A DNA stretch of 64,000 bases from an uncultured Eubacteriales bacterium (GTDB taxonomy: Bacteria > Bacillota > Clostridia > Oscillospirales > CAG-272). Positions 7,321 to 15,934 of this stretch are shown one piece after another. The stretch lies in NCBI GenBank assembly GCA_934378145.1, contig CAKXXW010000003.1:50404-114403 (forward strand), read 5' to 3'. A model generated the notes under the pieces. The model saw only the letters and a list, made by a program, of their open reading frames with translations, was not told where the DNA came from and searched no databases. A program made the position numbers and the translations under genes. How positions within the stretch are numbered: position 1 is the stretch's first letter; each line of letters opens with the position of its first letter.

Positions 7321-9117
7321 ATGAAAAAGATTATTTCAATTGTCGTTGCTGTCCTCATGGCAGCAACACTTTTTGCGGCTCTCCCCTTCGCCGTTTCGGC
7401 TGACGAGACGCCCGCAACTCCTGCCGCCCCCGAAGGCACCGCTGTAAAGACCACAGAGGAATTTATGGCTATGGTCGACGGCGGTACATACTATCTTGAC
7501 GCGGACATCGTTATTTCCGAGACAAAGGCGTCCTTCACCGGAACCCTTGACGGAAACGGTCATGCGATAGTTACCTCTGCACCTATATTCCAGAACCTCG
7601 GAGATGCGACAATTAAAAATCTCACCATTACCGGTGAAGTCGCAAAAGACACCACCAAAGATTGGAGCGCCGCCCTTGCCGTATATGTCGTTTCTTCTGC
7701 GACCGTCACGATCGAGAATGTTGTCAACGCCGCAAATGTCAGCGGCAAACGCGTCGGCGGCTTCATTACCGACACTGTTGCCGGAGCTACCGTTGACGGC
7801 GTCTTCAAGCCCACGACCGTAAAGTTTATCAACTGCGCAAACACCGGCGCAATGAACGGCACCGAGCTTGTCGGAGGCTTCCTCGCCTACCCGCACGGCG
7901 ATGTTCTCGAGATGACCAACTGCAAGAACACCGGAAAGATCACATCTACCGGTTATGCTGCCGGTCTGGTCGCGCGCTTCGGTCCCAATGCGACATATTC
8001 GGCTGACATGAAAGCTACCTTCACAAACTGCGTCAACACCGCTGAAGTAAACAGCAGCGGTGAGTATGCCGGCGGTATCCTTGCTTATTCGCGCGGAAGC
8101 TACCTTAAGTTCGACTCCTGCGTCAATGAGGGCAAGGTCACCAATACCTCGAAGGGTGTCGGCGGTATCGCCGGATACCTCGGATACAAAAACGGGCAGT
8201 CCGTCGTTGCGGATTTCGTAAAATGCGTCAACAAGGGCGAGATCGTTCTCAACAAGGTTGATGCCGGTGGATCTGCAGCCGCCGGAGCTATGGTCGGTTA
8301 TGTTTACGGAATCGGAAAAGATGAAACCGGCAGAGCCGGTGTGGATTCCTGCATAAACCTCGGCACGATAACTACCGGTTGGTACGGCTCGCAGTTCATC
8401 GGTTACTGCAACTCGAAATACTGCTTTATTAAGAACAGCATCGCTGCGGGAAGCGTAAAGGCTCTTGAAGGTACCTCGAAATTTTATTCCTGCGTTATCG
8501 GATGCTCGAGCGCCGATCTTACCGCATGCGAAATAAAGAATGTTTTCTACCTTGAAAACGACGGCACCGAATATTATTCTTATGCGACCGCCGATGCCAA
8601 CAGCGGCAACATAGTGAAGCTCACAAATTACCTCAGCGCTGATGCGACCAAGGACAATATCACGGTCGTCACCGCAGAGGATCTTGCAAGCGGTAAGGTC
8701 GCGTACAGGCTCAACAAGGCTGCCGGCGAGACTGTCGTTTATCAGACCCTCGGCACCGATACCGTTCCTGTTCTCGACAATACTCACGGTGTAGTTTACC
8801 TCAACAACGGTGCCTACTCGAACACCGCTCCCGACCCGAATGACACAAGCACGGAGCCTGTCGAAGATACCACCGCTGACGGCGGTGACAACACCACCAC
8901 CGAAAGCAAGCCCAACGAATCCGACAAGCCCGGTGACAATACCACTACCGAAAATCAGCCCACCGACTCCAAGCCTACTGATTCTAAGCCCACCGACACC
9001 ACCGGTGCTGCCGAAGAGGGCGGATGCAACGGTTGCGGCGGATTCGCAGCAGCGGCTCAGGCAGTTGCTCTCCTTGTCGGCGTTGCGGGCGTTGCCCTCG
9101 TCGTCAAGCGCAAATAA
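7321..9117 (+). CDS. Exported surface protein, shorter paralogue with the same C-terminal anchor
   Basis: A 598-residue paralogue of the upstream protein. A signal peptide (about residues 1-27, cleavage after AVSA) precedes roughly 400 residues of GLUG-like repeats of the type CVNTAEV...AGGILAYSRG. Next come a short globular part and a Thr/Glu/Pro/Lys-rich linker. The last 40 residues almost match the upstream protein: GGCNGCGG, a hydrophobic helix of Ala/Val/Gly, and KRK. The beta-helix half of the larger protein is missing. The ATG at 7321 has an AGGA site 10 bases upstream. There is no room for a full promoter after the intergenic terminator, so expression probably depends on read-through. 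Surface display is inferred; function is unknown. Confidence 0.8.
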   Translation: MKKIISIVVAVLMAATLFAALPFAVSADETPATPAAPEGTAVKTTEEFMAMVDGGTYYLDADIVISETKASFTGTLDGNGHAIVTSAPIFQNLGDATIKNLTITGEVAKDTTKDWSAALAVYVVSSATVTIENVVNAANVSGKRVGGFITDTVAGATVDGVFKPTTVKFINCANTGAMNGTELVGGFLAYPHGDVLEMTNCKNTGKITSTGYAAGLVARFGPNATYSADMKATFTNCVNTAEVNSSGEYAGGILAYSRGSYLKFDSCVNEGKVTNTSKGVGGIAGYLGYKNGQSVVADFVKCVNKGEIVLNKVDAGGSAAAGAMVGYVYGIGKDETGRAGVDSCINLGTITTGWYGSQFIGYCNSKYCFIKNSIAAGSVKALEGTSKFYSCVIGCSSADLTACEIKNVFYLENDGTEYYSYATADANSGNIVKLTNYLSADATKDNITVVTAEDLASGKVAYRLNKAAGETVVYQTLGTDTVPVLDNTHGVVYLNNGAYSNTAPDPNDTSTEPVEDTTADGGDNTTTESKPNESDKPGDNTTTENQPTDSKPTDSKPTDTTGAAEEGGCNGCGGFAAAAQAVALLVGVAGVALVVKRK

Positions 9118-9133
9118 TCTCTTCTGAAAATTT

Positions 9134-9168
9134 ATTCAGCCTCCCGAAAACGGGAGGCTGAATTTTTT
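9134..9168 (+). terminator. Rho-independent terminator after the second surface-protein gene
   Basis: A perfect 13-bp stem (9134-9146 with 9151-9163) with an AAAA loop runs into a T-run. Confidence 0.9.
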
Positions 9169-9425
9169 GCTTTGTCCTGTGAGGAAAACTTGCTTTTCCA
9201 CATAGGACCTTCCGGCCGAAAATTTATGTCCGGGTGCAAAGTGGGGGACTCTTTCGGGGAGGACTGTTTTTCAACTAAGCAAAATACAAACAGAACTGGC
9301 AAAATATAACACGATTTTTGGCCGGTTTGAACTCTGCACTCGAAAAAGAGCGTTTTTCTCGTCCGGAGGTCGTAAAAAGGCGTAATTTTCAGCCCTGTTT
9401 TTGCCCTTAAAATTGAAAAAACCTC
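9169..9425. other. Non-coding stretch upstream of mraZ
   Basis: No convincing gene is seen. An imperfect 15-bp inverted repeat lies at 9174-9188 and 9194-9208 (one mismatch, one G-T pair), without a T-run on either side. A lone AAAGTGG at 9238-9244 matches the MraZ box unit but is about 190 bases upstream of the promoter. Confidence 0.5.
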
Positions 9426-9454
9426 TTGAATTTCCGAAGGTTATGAGATATAAT
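9426..9454 (+). promoter_or_regulatory. Promoter of the division/cell-wall operon
   Basis: TTGAAT (9426-9431), 17 bases, TATAAT (9449-9454). The MraZ box array begins 14 bases downstream, which suits repression of this promoter by the first gene product. Confidence 0.8.
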
Positions 9455-9467
9455 ATAAACACCCGCG

Positions 9468-9501
9468 GTGGTGGAAAGTGGGGCAAAGTGGTGCCGAGTG
9501 G
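9468..9501 (+). promoter_or_regulatory. MraZ operator: four GTGG boxes with 10-bp spacing
   Basis: GTGG occurs at 9468, 9478, 9488 and 9498, exactly one helical turn apart. Two are preceded by AAA (AAAGTGG). Arrays of this kind upstream of mraZ are the known binding sites of the ring-shaped MraZ repressor. The array lies between the promoter and the mraZ ribosome site, so it would be transcribed. Confidence 0.85.
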
Positions 9502-9526
9502 CAAATATCAGAAAGGAGGTCCGGCT

Positions 9527-9961
9527 ATGACACTGGTTTTCAGGCATAATCTTGACGCGAAAAACCGTCTTTTTATACCCGCGAAATTCCGTGAAGAGCT
9601 GGGGACCGAATTTGTGATCGCCGCGAACCTTCACCCCGGGGTGCATTGCCTCAACATTTACACGGTCGAGGAATGGGAAAAATACATCCGGCCGATAATG
9701 GAAAAGCCGAGGGTCGAGGCGGAGAAGATACTCCGTAAGCTCAACCGGCTGGCAACACGGGTCACACCCGATTCGCAGGGGCGCGTTCTCCTTCCCGAAT
9801 CGCTGACCGCTTACATCGGCGCCGGCGGAGAAGACCGCGAGATGGTCATCAACGGATGCGGCTTCTATGCCGAGATCTGGACTGCGAAGGCTTACGACGA
9901 GATGCTCGCCGAAGAGGATTCGGACGAGATCGCCGCGACCCTCCTGTCCTACGGAATGTGA
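9527..9961 (+). CDS. mraZ: Transcriptional regulator MraZ
   Basis: MraZ is a DNA-binding protein of two AbrB/SwapMD-type beta domains that forms rings and regulates the division/cell-wall operon it heads. The 144-residue product has both conserved half-domains: HNLDAKNRLFIPAKFRE near the N-terminus and VTPDSQGRVLLPESL around residue 85 (the DxxGRv/iP repeats). Length matches the family. The ATG at 9527 is preceded by GAAAGGAGG; an in-frame ATG at 9401 lies upstream of the promoter and cannot be used. The GTGG array immediately upstream implies autoregulation. It is followed after 6 bases by rsmH, the usual neighbour. Confidence 0.95.
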   Translation: MTLVFRHNLDAKNRLFIPAKFREELGTEFVIAANLHPGVHCLNIYTVEEWEKYIRPIMEKPRVEAEKILRKLNRLATRVTPDSQGRVLLPESLTAYIGAGGEDREMVINGCGFYAEIWTAKAYDEMLAEEDSDEIAATLLSYGM

Positions 9962-9967
9962 TCTTTG

Positions 9968-10915
9968 ATGGCAGAAGACAATATTGAATTTTCACATAGC
10001 CCGGTCATGCCGGACGAGTGTATAGAGGGGCTAAACATTCGTCCGGGAGGGATCATCGTGGACGGTACGGCTGGGGGCGGCGGTCATTCTTTTCTGATCG
10101 CCGAACGCCTTACCGAAGGGGAACTGATAGCGATAGACCGCGATTCAGCCGCGATCCGGGCGGCGGGCAAAAGGCTTGAGCCGTTTGCTGACAGAGTCAG
10201 ATTTGCCCGCAACAATTTTACGGAACTGCGTCGGGTCTGCAATGATCTCGGCGTAAACAGGATAGACGGCCTTCTTCTCGACCTCGGTGTGTCGTCTTAC
10301 CAGCTCGACACTCCCGACCGCGGATTCTCGTATATGGCGGATGCTCCGCTCGATATGAGGATGTCGCAGGACGACAGCCTTACGGCTTACGATGTCGTCA
10401 ACGGGTATTCCGAGGGGGAACTGAGAAGGATACTGTTCGAGTACGGAGAGGAGCGCTTCGCACCGAAGATCGCCGCGGCGATAGTGAGGGAGCGGAAAAA
10501 AGCTCCGATAAGAACGACTCTTGAGCTTGTCGGCATAATCAAGTCGGCAATGCCCGCGTCGGCGAAGGTCGGCGGGCATCATCCGGCAAAGAGAAGTTTT
10601 CAGGCGATAAGGATCGAGGTAAACGGCGAGCTTGCCGCGATAGAACCCGCGATCCGCGATGCCGCCGATATGCTGAATCCGGGCGGAAGGATCGTTATCA
10701 TCACCTTCCACTCGCTTGAGGACAGGATAGTGAAGCAGACCTTTGCCGACCTGTCAACGGGCTGTATCTGCCCGAGAGAGCTTCCGGTCTGCGTCTGCGG
10801 ACGGAAGCCTGTTATGAAACTGATAACGAAGAAGCCTTTGCTTCCGAGCGAGGCTGAACTTGAAAAAAACCCGCGCTCACGGAGCGCAAAGGTAAGGATA
10901 GCCGAAAAAATCTGA
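9968..10915 (+). CDS. rsmH: 16S rRNA (cytosine(1402)-N4)-methyltransferase RsmH
   Basis: RsmH uses S-adenosylmethionine to methylate N4 of C1402 in 16S rRNA at the ribosomal P site. The 315-residue protein has the family start HSPVMPDECIEGL, the SAM-binding loop VDGTAGGGGHS (about residue 32), LLLDLGVSSYQLD, FSYMADAPLDMRM and the C-terminal signature ITFHSLEDRIVKQ. Length is normal. An ATG at 9968 and a TTG one codon earlier are both possible; I took the ATG. Its place directly after mraZ is the standard order of the division and cell-wall cluster. Confidence 0.95.
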   Translation: MAEDNIEFSHSPVMPDECIEGLNIRPGGIIVDGTAGGGGHSFLIAERLTEGELIAIDRDSAAIRAAGKRLEPFADRVRFARNNFTELRRVCNDLGVNRIDGLLLDLGVSSYQLDTPDRGFSYMADAPLDMRMSQDDSLTAYDVVNGYSEGELRRILFEYGEERFAPKIAAAIVRERKKAPIRTTLELVGIIKSAMPASAKVGGHHPAKRSFQAIRIEVNGELAAIEPAIRDAADMLNPGGRIVIITFHSLEDRIVKQTFADLSTGCICPRELPVCVCGRKPVMKLITKKPLLPSEAELEKNPRSRSAKVRIAEKI

Positions 10916-10936
10916 TGTGAAAAGGGGGGCGACGCC

Positions 10937-11869
10937 ATGTCCGGACAGAATAAGAGCGGATACGATGCAACTGTAGATCAGCTTTGCGATCGTTTCAGGG
11001 GCAGAGGAGCCGCCGCCAACGCAAGAGATGAGGCTGGGCGTCAGAATGCCGCCGGCCGTGAGGCTCCCAATGCCTACTTCCTTTCCAGAATGGATCGCGG
11101 AGAGATCCCGCCGAAGTTCAGAAGCGGAGAATACAACGGCAAAAAGTATATGACCACCGGCGACTTCCTTGAAAAATACAGATCTCACAGGACGGAGTCG
11201 GGCGCATACATACCTCATAAGCCTTCTGTAAACACAAGGGAGTTCAGAAAGCCTCAGGTACAGCAGGAGCCTTCGCAGCAGCGCAACGGCGCGGCGGGAA
11301 GACCCGTGCAGGAGATGCAGAGACGACCCGCGCAGAGCGCTGCTGAGTACGCGACAAGAACGCCGCAGCAGAGAAGCGTCGGACGCTTCGATCCCCGCGC
11401 CGATACGATAGTGATGCCGGCGCAGAAGACTGCCGGTAAGGTCAAGGGGCGCATCAGAAGACTCTTTGAGAAATGGTTCCCCGCGGATACCGAAAAGAAG
11501 CGCGAGGAAGGAAAGAAAAAGAAGAATATTCCCGTTGCCATGATAGGCTTTATCGTCTCCGTGGCTGCGGCAATGTCGATGATAGTCGGTACGACCGTTA
11601 TGAGCGGAGAGGCTCAGAGTCAGGTCGGAACGCTTAAGTCGGAAATAAAGAGCCTTGAGGCGGAGCGCCTGCGGCTCGAGGAGGAGCTTGTCAGGAAGGA
11701 TGACCTTGCCATGATAAGCGACTATGCCGAGGAAAAGCTCGGCATGATAAGAAAGGATTATGTGTCATCGGTCTACCTTCCCTCTGCCGAAGGCGACAGC
11801 GTGCAGGCGACCGAGAAGAAGGACGGCAAAGGTCTTGCCTCGCTTCTCAGCGCCATCTACGGCGGCTGA
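10937..11869 (+). CDS. FtsL/DivIC-like septum protein with a long N-terminal extension
   Basis: The 310-residue product has about 195 residues of low-complexity, charged, Gln/Arg-rich sequence. A single membrane helix follows (about 198-220, VAMIGFIVSVAAAMSMIVG), then a short coiled coil (SEIKSLEAERLRLEEEL) and an EEKLGMIRKDYVSSVYLP segment. That C-terminal layout is typical of the FtsL/DivIC family of bitopic division proteins, which bind FtsQ/DivIB and activate the FtsW-PBP synthase. The position between rsmH and the class B PBP gene is exactly where ftsL sits. True FtsL proteins are usually 90-120 residues, so the extension is unusual. AAAGGGGGGCG lies upstream of the start. The family call rests on topology and position rather than strong motifs. 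Confidence 0.7.
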   Translation: MSGQNKSGYDATVDQLCDRFRGRGAAANARDEAGRQNAAGREAPNAYFLSRMDRGEIPPKFRSGEYNGKKYMTTGDFLEKYRSHRTESGAYIPHKPSVNTREFRKPQVQQEPSQQRNGAAGRPVQEMQRRPAQSAAEYATRTPQQRSVGRFDPRADTIVMPAQKTAGKVKGRIRRLFEKWFPADTEKKREEGKKKKNIPVAMIGFIVSVAAAMSMIVGTTVMSGEAQSQVGTLKSEIKSLEAERLRLEEELVRKDDLAMISDYAEEKLGMIRKDYVSSVYLPSAEGDSVQATEKKDGKGLASLLSAIYGG

Positions 11870-12077
11870 GAATATTCCGTACCGTATAGTAATATATATG
11901 GTATGAGTGCGCGTGATCCGAAAAACAGCAATGAGGAACGGTGAAGAGCGATGCTCCGGTCTGCCGAAAACGGGCAGGCAAGGGCGACGGAACTGTTTAC
12001 ACGGCGGCCCATCCGTGTATCTGCGTCCGGGTCTCGGCACCGTTCATTTTTGATAGTAAGAAAGGAAGGCACGATAT

Positions 12078-14408
12078 ATGCCCGGAAAGAAACCGAAAAC
12101 CCTGCCGAAAAGAACAGTTGTCCTTGCCGGGATGCTTGCCGTTGCCGCGTCGCTTTTGCTCATAAGGATACTTATCCTTCAGACCGTGAGCTACGGAAAA
12201 TATCAGGCAAAGGTGCTTGACGAGGTTACGACAGAGGTCCCCGTCGAGGCAAAGCGCGGCACGATATATGACAGAAACGGAAAGATCCTTGCCTATAACC
12301 GCACGGCGTACAGACTTTTCATCTCGCCGAAGGATATTGAGACTGCGCAGAAGGACAGAAAGGACAAGGAAAAGACCCAGGCAGAGATGATCGCCGAGGG
12401 GATCGCGGAGATACTCGGGCAGGAATATTATGAGAAGGTCCTTCACGAGGCGACATACACGAATAAGCTCGACCGAACGATACTTAAAAATATAGTAGAC
12501 GACGATATTTATAAAAAGCTGTTGGCTTTTATCAGCGAGAACGACCTGTCGGCTCAGGTACACCTCGGAGTCGGAAGCATAAGAGCTTACCCCTACGGAA
12601 GCCTTGCCTGTCATGTGATAGGCTTCTGCAATTCCGACGGCGACGGGCTTTACGGGCTTGAATATCAGTATAACGATGTCCTTTCGGGGACTGACGGAAA
12701 GATACTCAAGATGCGCGATGCCTACGGAAGCGAGATGGAGTACAACTATGAGACCTATGTTGCCGCCGTGGACGGATGTGATATCTACACCACGATAGAT
12801 GTCGATGTCCAGCGCGTGCTTGACGAGCAGTGCAAGCAGTCGCTCATCAATACAGGCTCGCGCAACGGTGTCTGCGGAATAGTTATGGATCCCGAGACCG
12901 GCGGGATACTCGCGATGTCGACGGCTCCTGCGTTCGATCTCAACTCGCCGTGGACCCTCGTTGACTTCTATCAGAAGCAGCTTGACGAATACGCGACCGC
13001 GAACGGTCTGCTCATCGGCGACGAAAAGTATGTCGACAAGCAGGCGGAGCTGAGACAGAAGATGTGGGCGAATAAGGCGATAACCGAGGCGTTCATACCC
13101 GGCTCTACCTTCAAGATGGTGACCTCCGCCATGGCGCTCGAAAACAATGTCGTGACGGATGTCTATGCGACCGATTCAAGGTGTTACTGCGACGGAAGCG
13201 GCAGGCTCGGCTCGACCGTTGTCGGCGGGGTGAGGATACACTGCCATTCAAAGCACCATGCCCAAAGCTTTGCCGAGGGGCTTATGAACTCATGCAATGT
13301 TACCTTTATCAATATCGGTCTTGATATAGGAAGCAAAAATTTCTACAATGCCTTCAAGGCGTTCGGATACCTCTCGAAGACCGGAATAGACCTCCCCGGT
13401 GAGGGAACGAGCATCATGCACAAGTATGAGAACCTTAAAACGGTCGAGCTTGCGACCTCGGCATTCGGTCAGAACTTCAAGATAACGGGAATTCAGCACA
13501 TAACCGCCGAGAACGCGATAGTCAACGGCGGAAAGCTGCTCCAGCCCTTTGTCGTCAACCGTATAGTCGATACCAAGGGGATAACGACCTACACGCACGG
13601 CGTCGTTGTCGTCCGTGAGGTAGCGAGCGCGTCGACCTGTGAGCTGCTCCGCACTATCCTTGAGGAGTGCGTATCGGGCGGCTACGGAGGAAAGAACTGC
13701 TATGTTCCCGGTTACCGTGTAGCGGCAAAGACGGGTACATCCGAGAAGGTCGGCGATGACAAGGATCTTCGCATAGGCTCGGTCATGGCGTTCGCACCCG
13801 CCGAAAAGCCTGTTGCGACAGCCTTCTTTATGTGCGACGAACCCGACCCGACCTGCGGAAGCACCTACGGAAGCACGGTCGCGGCACCGTATATGCAGGA
13901 GCTTATGCAGCAGACCCTTCCGATCCTCGGCGTCGAGGGCAGGTATTCGGACAGCGAGAAGGAAAATATAAACCGTCGCGTTCCTGATTTTGTGGGCTGG
14001 TCTGTCTCCGCGATCCTAAATAATATCAAGGATTACGACATAGAATATGAGATAGTCGGCAGCGGAAACATTATCCGTTACCAGAACCCGAAGGGCGGAA
14101 CATATGTAAAGGATGCCGGATCGAAGGTCATCCTCTACACCGATACGAAGCTCAGCGACGACAATGTAAAGCCGGTGCCGAACCTTGTCGGAATGACCGC
14201 TGCCGCGGCGAACAAGACACTGACGAATCTCGGCTTCAATGTGGTGATACAGGGTTCATCCTATTATAAAAACAGCACGACGGCTACGGTGAAGTCACAA
14301 TCGGCAGCTCCCGGTACTATACTTGAGAAGGGGAGCGTTATAATACTTTACTTCGACGATGATTACGATAACGGAGAATACGATCCGATAATCGGCGGGG
14401 TAGGGTAG
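12078..14408 (+). CDS. ftsI: Class B penicillin-binding protein with two PASTA domains (FtsI/PBP2B/SpoVD family)
   Basis: This is a septal peptidoglycan transpeptidase that works with FtsW. The 776-residue protein has an N-terminal membrane anchor (about 14-34), the class B dimerisation region with AKRGTIYDRNGKILAYN, and a transpeptidase domain. The catalytic motifs are intact: STFK at 343-346 (nucleophile Ser343), SCN at 405-407 and KTGT at 551-554. Two PASTA repeats follow, beginning near VPDFVGWSV (about 635) and VPNLVGMTA (about 700). PASTA domains distinguish Gram-positive PBP2B and SpoVD from proteobacterial FtsI. AAGGAAGG precedes the start. A 208-base gap without an evident gene separates it from the ftsL-like gene. 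Division versus sporulation role cannot be settled here; the cluster position favours division. Confidence 0.92.
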   Translation: MPGKKPKTLPKRTVVLAGMLAVAASLLLIRILILQTVSYGKYQAKVLDEVTTEVPVEAKRGTIYDRNGKILAYNRTAYRLFISPKDIETAQKDRKDKEKTQAEMIAEGIAEILGQEYYEKVLHEATYTNKLDRTILKNIVDDDIYKKLLAFISENDLSAQVHLGVGSIRAYPYGSLACHVIGFCNSDGDGLYGLEYQYNDVLSGTDGKILKMRDAYGSEMEYNYETYVAAVDGCDIYTTIDVDVQRVLDEQCKQSLINTGSRNGVCGIVMDPETGGILAMSTAPAFDLNSPWTLVDFYQKQLDEYATANGLLIGDEKYVDKQAELRQKMWANKAITEAFIPGSTFKMVTSAMALENNVVTDVYATDSRCYCDGSGRLGSTVVGGVRIHCHSKHHAQSFAEGLMNSCNVTFINIGLDIGSKNFYNAFKAFGYLSKTGIDLPGEGTSIMHKYENLKTVELATSAFGQNFKITGIQHITAENAIVNGGKLLQPFVVNRIVDTKGITTYTHGVVVVREVASASTCELLRTILEECVSGGYGGKNCYVPGYRVAAKTGTSEKVGDDKDLRIGSVMAFAPAEKPVATAFFMCDEPDPTCGSTYGSTVAAPYMQELMQQTLPILGVEGRYSDSEKENINRRVPDFVGWSVSAILNNIKDYDIEYEIVGSGNIIRYQNPKGGTYVKDAGSKVILYTDTKLSDDNVKPVPNLVGMTAAAANKTLTNLGFNVVIQGSSYYKNSTTATVKSQSAAPGTILEKGSVIILYFDDDYDNGEYDPIIGGVG

Positions 14409-14453
14409 CAGGTATTTTTGAGGCGCTCTTCCGGAATCTTACGGGAGGCGTAT

Positions 14454-15905
14454 ATGAGATTATCGGAGCTTTGCAGGCGGGCGGGGATATATTTTGATCC
14501 GACCCGTGAGGACGCTGAAATCACACGGATAACCTCCGATTCGGGGAAAATGATCCCGGGCGGGCTTTTCGTTGCTTTGCACGGGCTGAAGCACGACGGT
14601 GATGACTTTATCGCCGATGCGAGGGAGAAGGGAGCAGTAGCTGTCCTCAGCGAAAGTGACCCCGGCGACCTGCGGACGGATGACGCAAGGCTCGCGCTCG
14701 CAAGGCTTTGCAGAGCCTTTTACGGTGAGGGCATCGAACGCCTGAAGCTCGTCGGTGTGACAGGAACGAACGGAAAGACCACGATCGTGAGCCTTCTTTC
14801 CTCGATCGCGCGTGCGGCGGGTAAGAAATGTGCGTGCATCGGGACGCTCGGGTGCCGCTTTGTCGACTCTGACGGAAGTGAAAAAGAACTTACCGGCGAG
14901 GGGCATATGACGACCCCCGATCCGGAGGTGCTTTACCTTGCGCTTTCGGAGGCGGCGGGGCTCGGCGCGGAGTATGCCTTTATCGAGGTGTCATCTCACG
15001 CGCTCGCGATGAAGAGAGCCGACGCGCTGCGCTTCGATGTCGGGATATTTACGAATCTTACGAGAGATCACCTTGATTTCCACGGGACAAAAGAGGAATA
15101 CATCAGAGCCAAGGCAAGGCTTGCGCCGCTCTGCGACAGCTTTGTCGTGAACTCGGACGATCCCGCGGCGGAGCTTGTCGGGCGTGAGGATTCGCTGACC
15201 TGCTCCTGCCGTGAAAAAGCCGATTTTTACGCCGGTAATATACGCCCGAACGGGGACATAGGCAGGAGCTATGAGCTTGTTTCCCCTTACGGCTCGTTTG
15301 AGGCAGATACAAGGATGCCGGGCGATTTCTCGGTGATGAACACGCTCGAGGCATCGGCGGCGGCACTTCTGCTCGGCTTTGAGAAGGACAGCATAAGGGA
15401 AGGGATAGCCGGACTTTCCTGCGTTCCCGGACGGATGGAGCCGGTAGCACTCGACGGAGCCGACTTCAGGGTCTTCATCGACTACGCGCACACGCCCGAT
15501 GCGCTGAAAAAATCCCTGATAACGGCAAGGGAGCTTGCCGGTGCGGGGCGGGTGATACTGCTTTTCGGCTGCGGCGGAGACCGCGACCGGGGCAAGAGAA
15601 AGAGCATGGGGAGCATCGCGACGATGCTTGCCGACCTCACGGTGGTGACCTCCGACAATCCGAGGAGCGAACCGCCCGAGGCAATAATTTCGGAGATCCT
15701 TCGCGGTGTCGACCGCGAAAAGCCCTACACCGTCATATGCGACAGGAGAAGGGCGATAGAATATGCAATAGACGAAGCCCGTGCCGGAGATGTCGTACTG
15801 CTCGCCGGCAAGGGGCATGAAAAATATGAGATCGGCGCGTCGGGGACATTTCCCTTTGACGAAGCCGGGGTCGCAAGGGAGGCTTTTTCGCACCGACGCG
15901 GATGA
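14454..15905 (+). CDS. murE: UDP-MurNAc-tripeptide synthetase MurE (meso-DAP type)
   Basis: MurE adds the third stem-peptide residue to UDP-MurNAc-L-Ala-D-Glu in the cytoplasm. The 483-residue protein shows the ATP-binding loop VGVTGTNGKTT (about residue 103), TTPDPEVLY, EVSSHALAM, NLTRDHLDFHGT (Mur-ligase central signature) and DYAHTPDALK. The specificity motif is DNPR (in VTSDNPRSEPPE), the form that binds meso-diaminopimelate; lysine-adding enzymes carry a different sequence. The organism therefore probably has DAP-type peptidoglycan. The ATG at 14454 has a GGGAGGCG site; an earlier in-frame start at 14418 does not. It follows the PBP gene closely and abuts murF. Confidence 0.95.
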   Translation: MRLSELCRRAGIYFDPTREDAEITRITSDSGKMIPGGLFVALHGLKHDGDDFIADAREKGAVAVLSESDPGDLRTDDARLALARLCRAFYGEGIERLKLVGVTGTNGKTTIVSLLSSIARAAGKKCACIGTLGCRFVDSDGSEKELTGEGHMTTPDPEVLYLALSEAAGLGAEYAFIEVSSHALAMKRADALRFDVGIFTNLTRDHLDFHGTKEEYIRAKARLAPLCDSFVVNSDDPAAELVGREDSLTCSCREKADFYAGNIRPNGDIGRSYELVSPYGSFEADTRMPGDFSVMNTLEASAAALLLGFEKDSIREGIAGLSCVPGRMEPVALDGADFRVFIDYAHTPDALKKSLITARELAGAGRVILLFGCGGDRDRGKRKSMGSIATMLADLTVVTSDNPRSEPPEAIISEILRGVDREKPYTVICDRRRAIEYAIDEARAGDVVLLAGKGHEKYEIGASGTFPFDEAGVAREAFSHRRG

Positions 15906-15934
15906 AAAAACCTGCAGCGACGGGAAGGACGCTT

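Noticed and set aside
9174..9208. Hairpin considered as a terminator or attenuator
   Set aside because: Mismatched stem and no T-run on either strand.
11870..12077. Short open frames between the ftsL-like and PBP genes
   Set aside because: No ribosome site tied to a plausible start; the composition looks non-coding.
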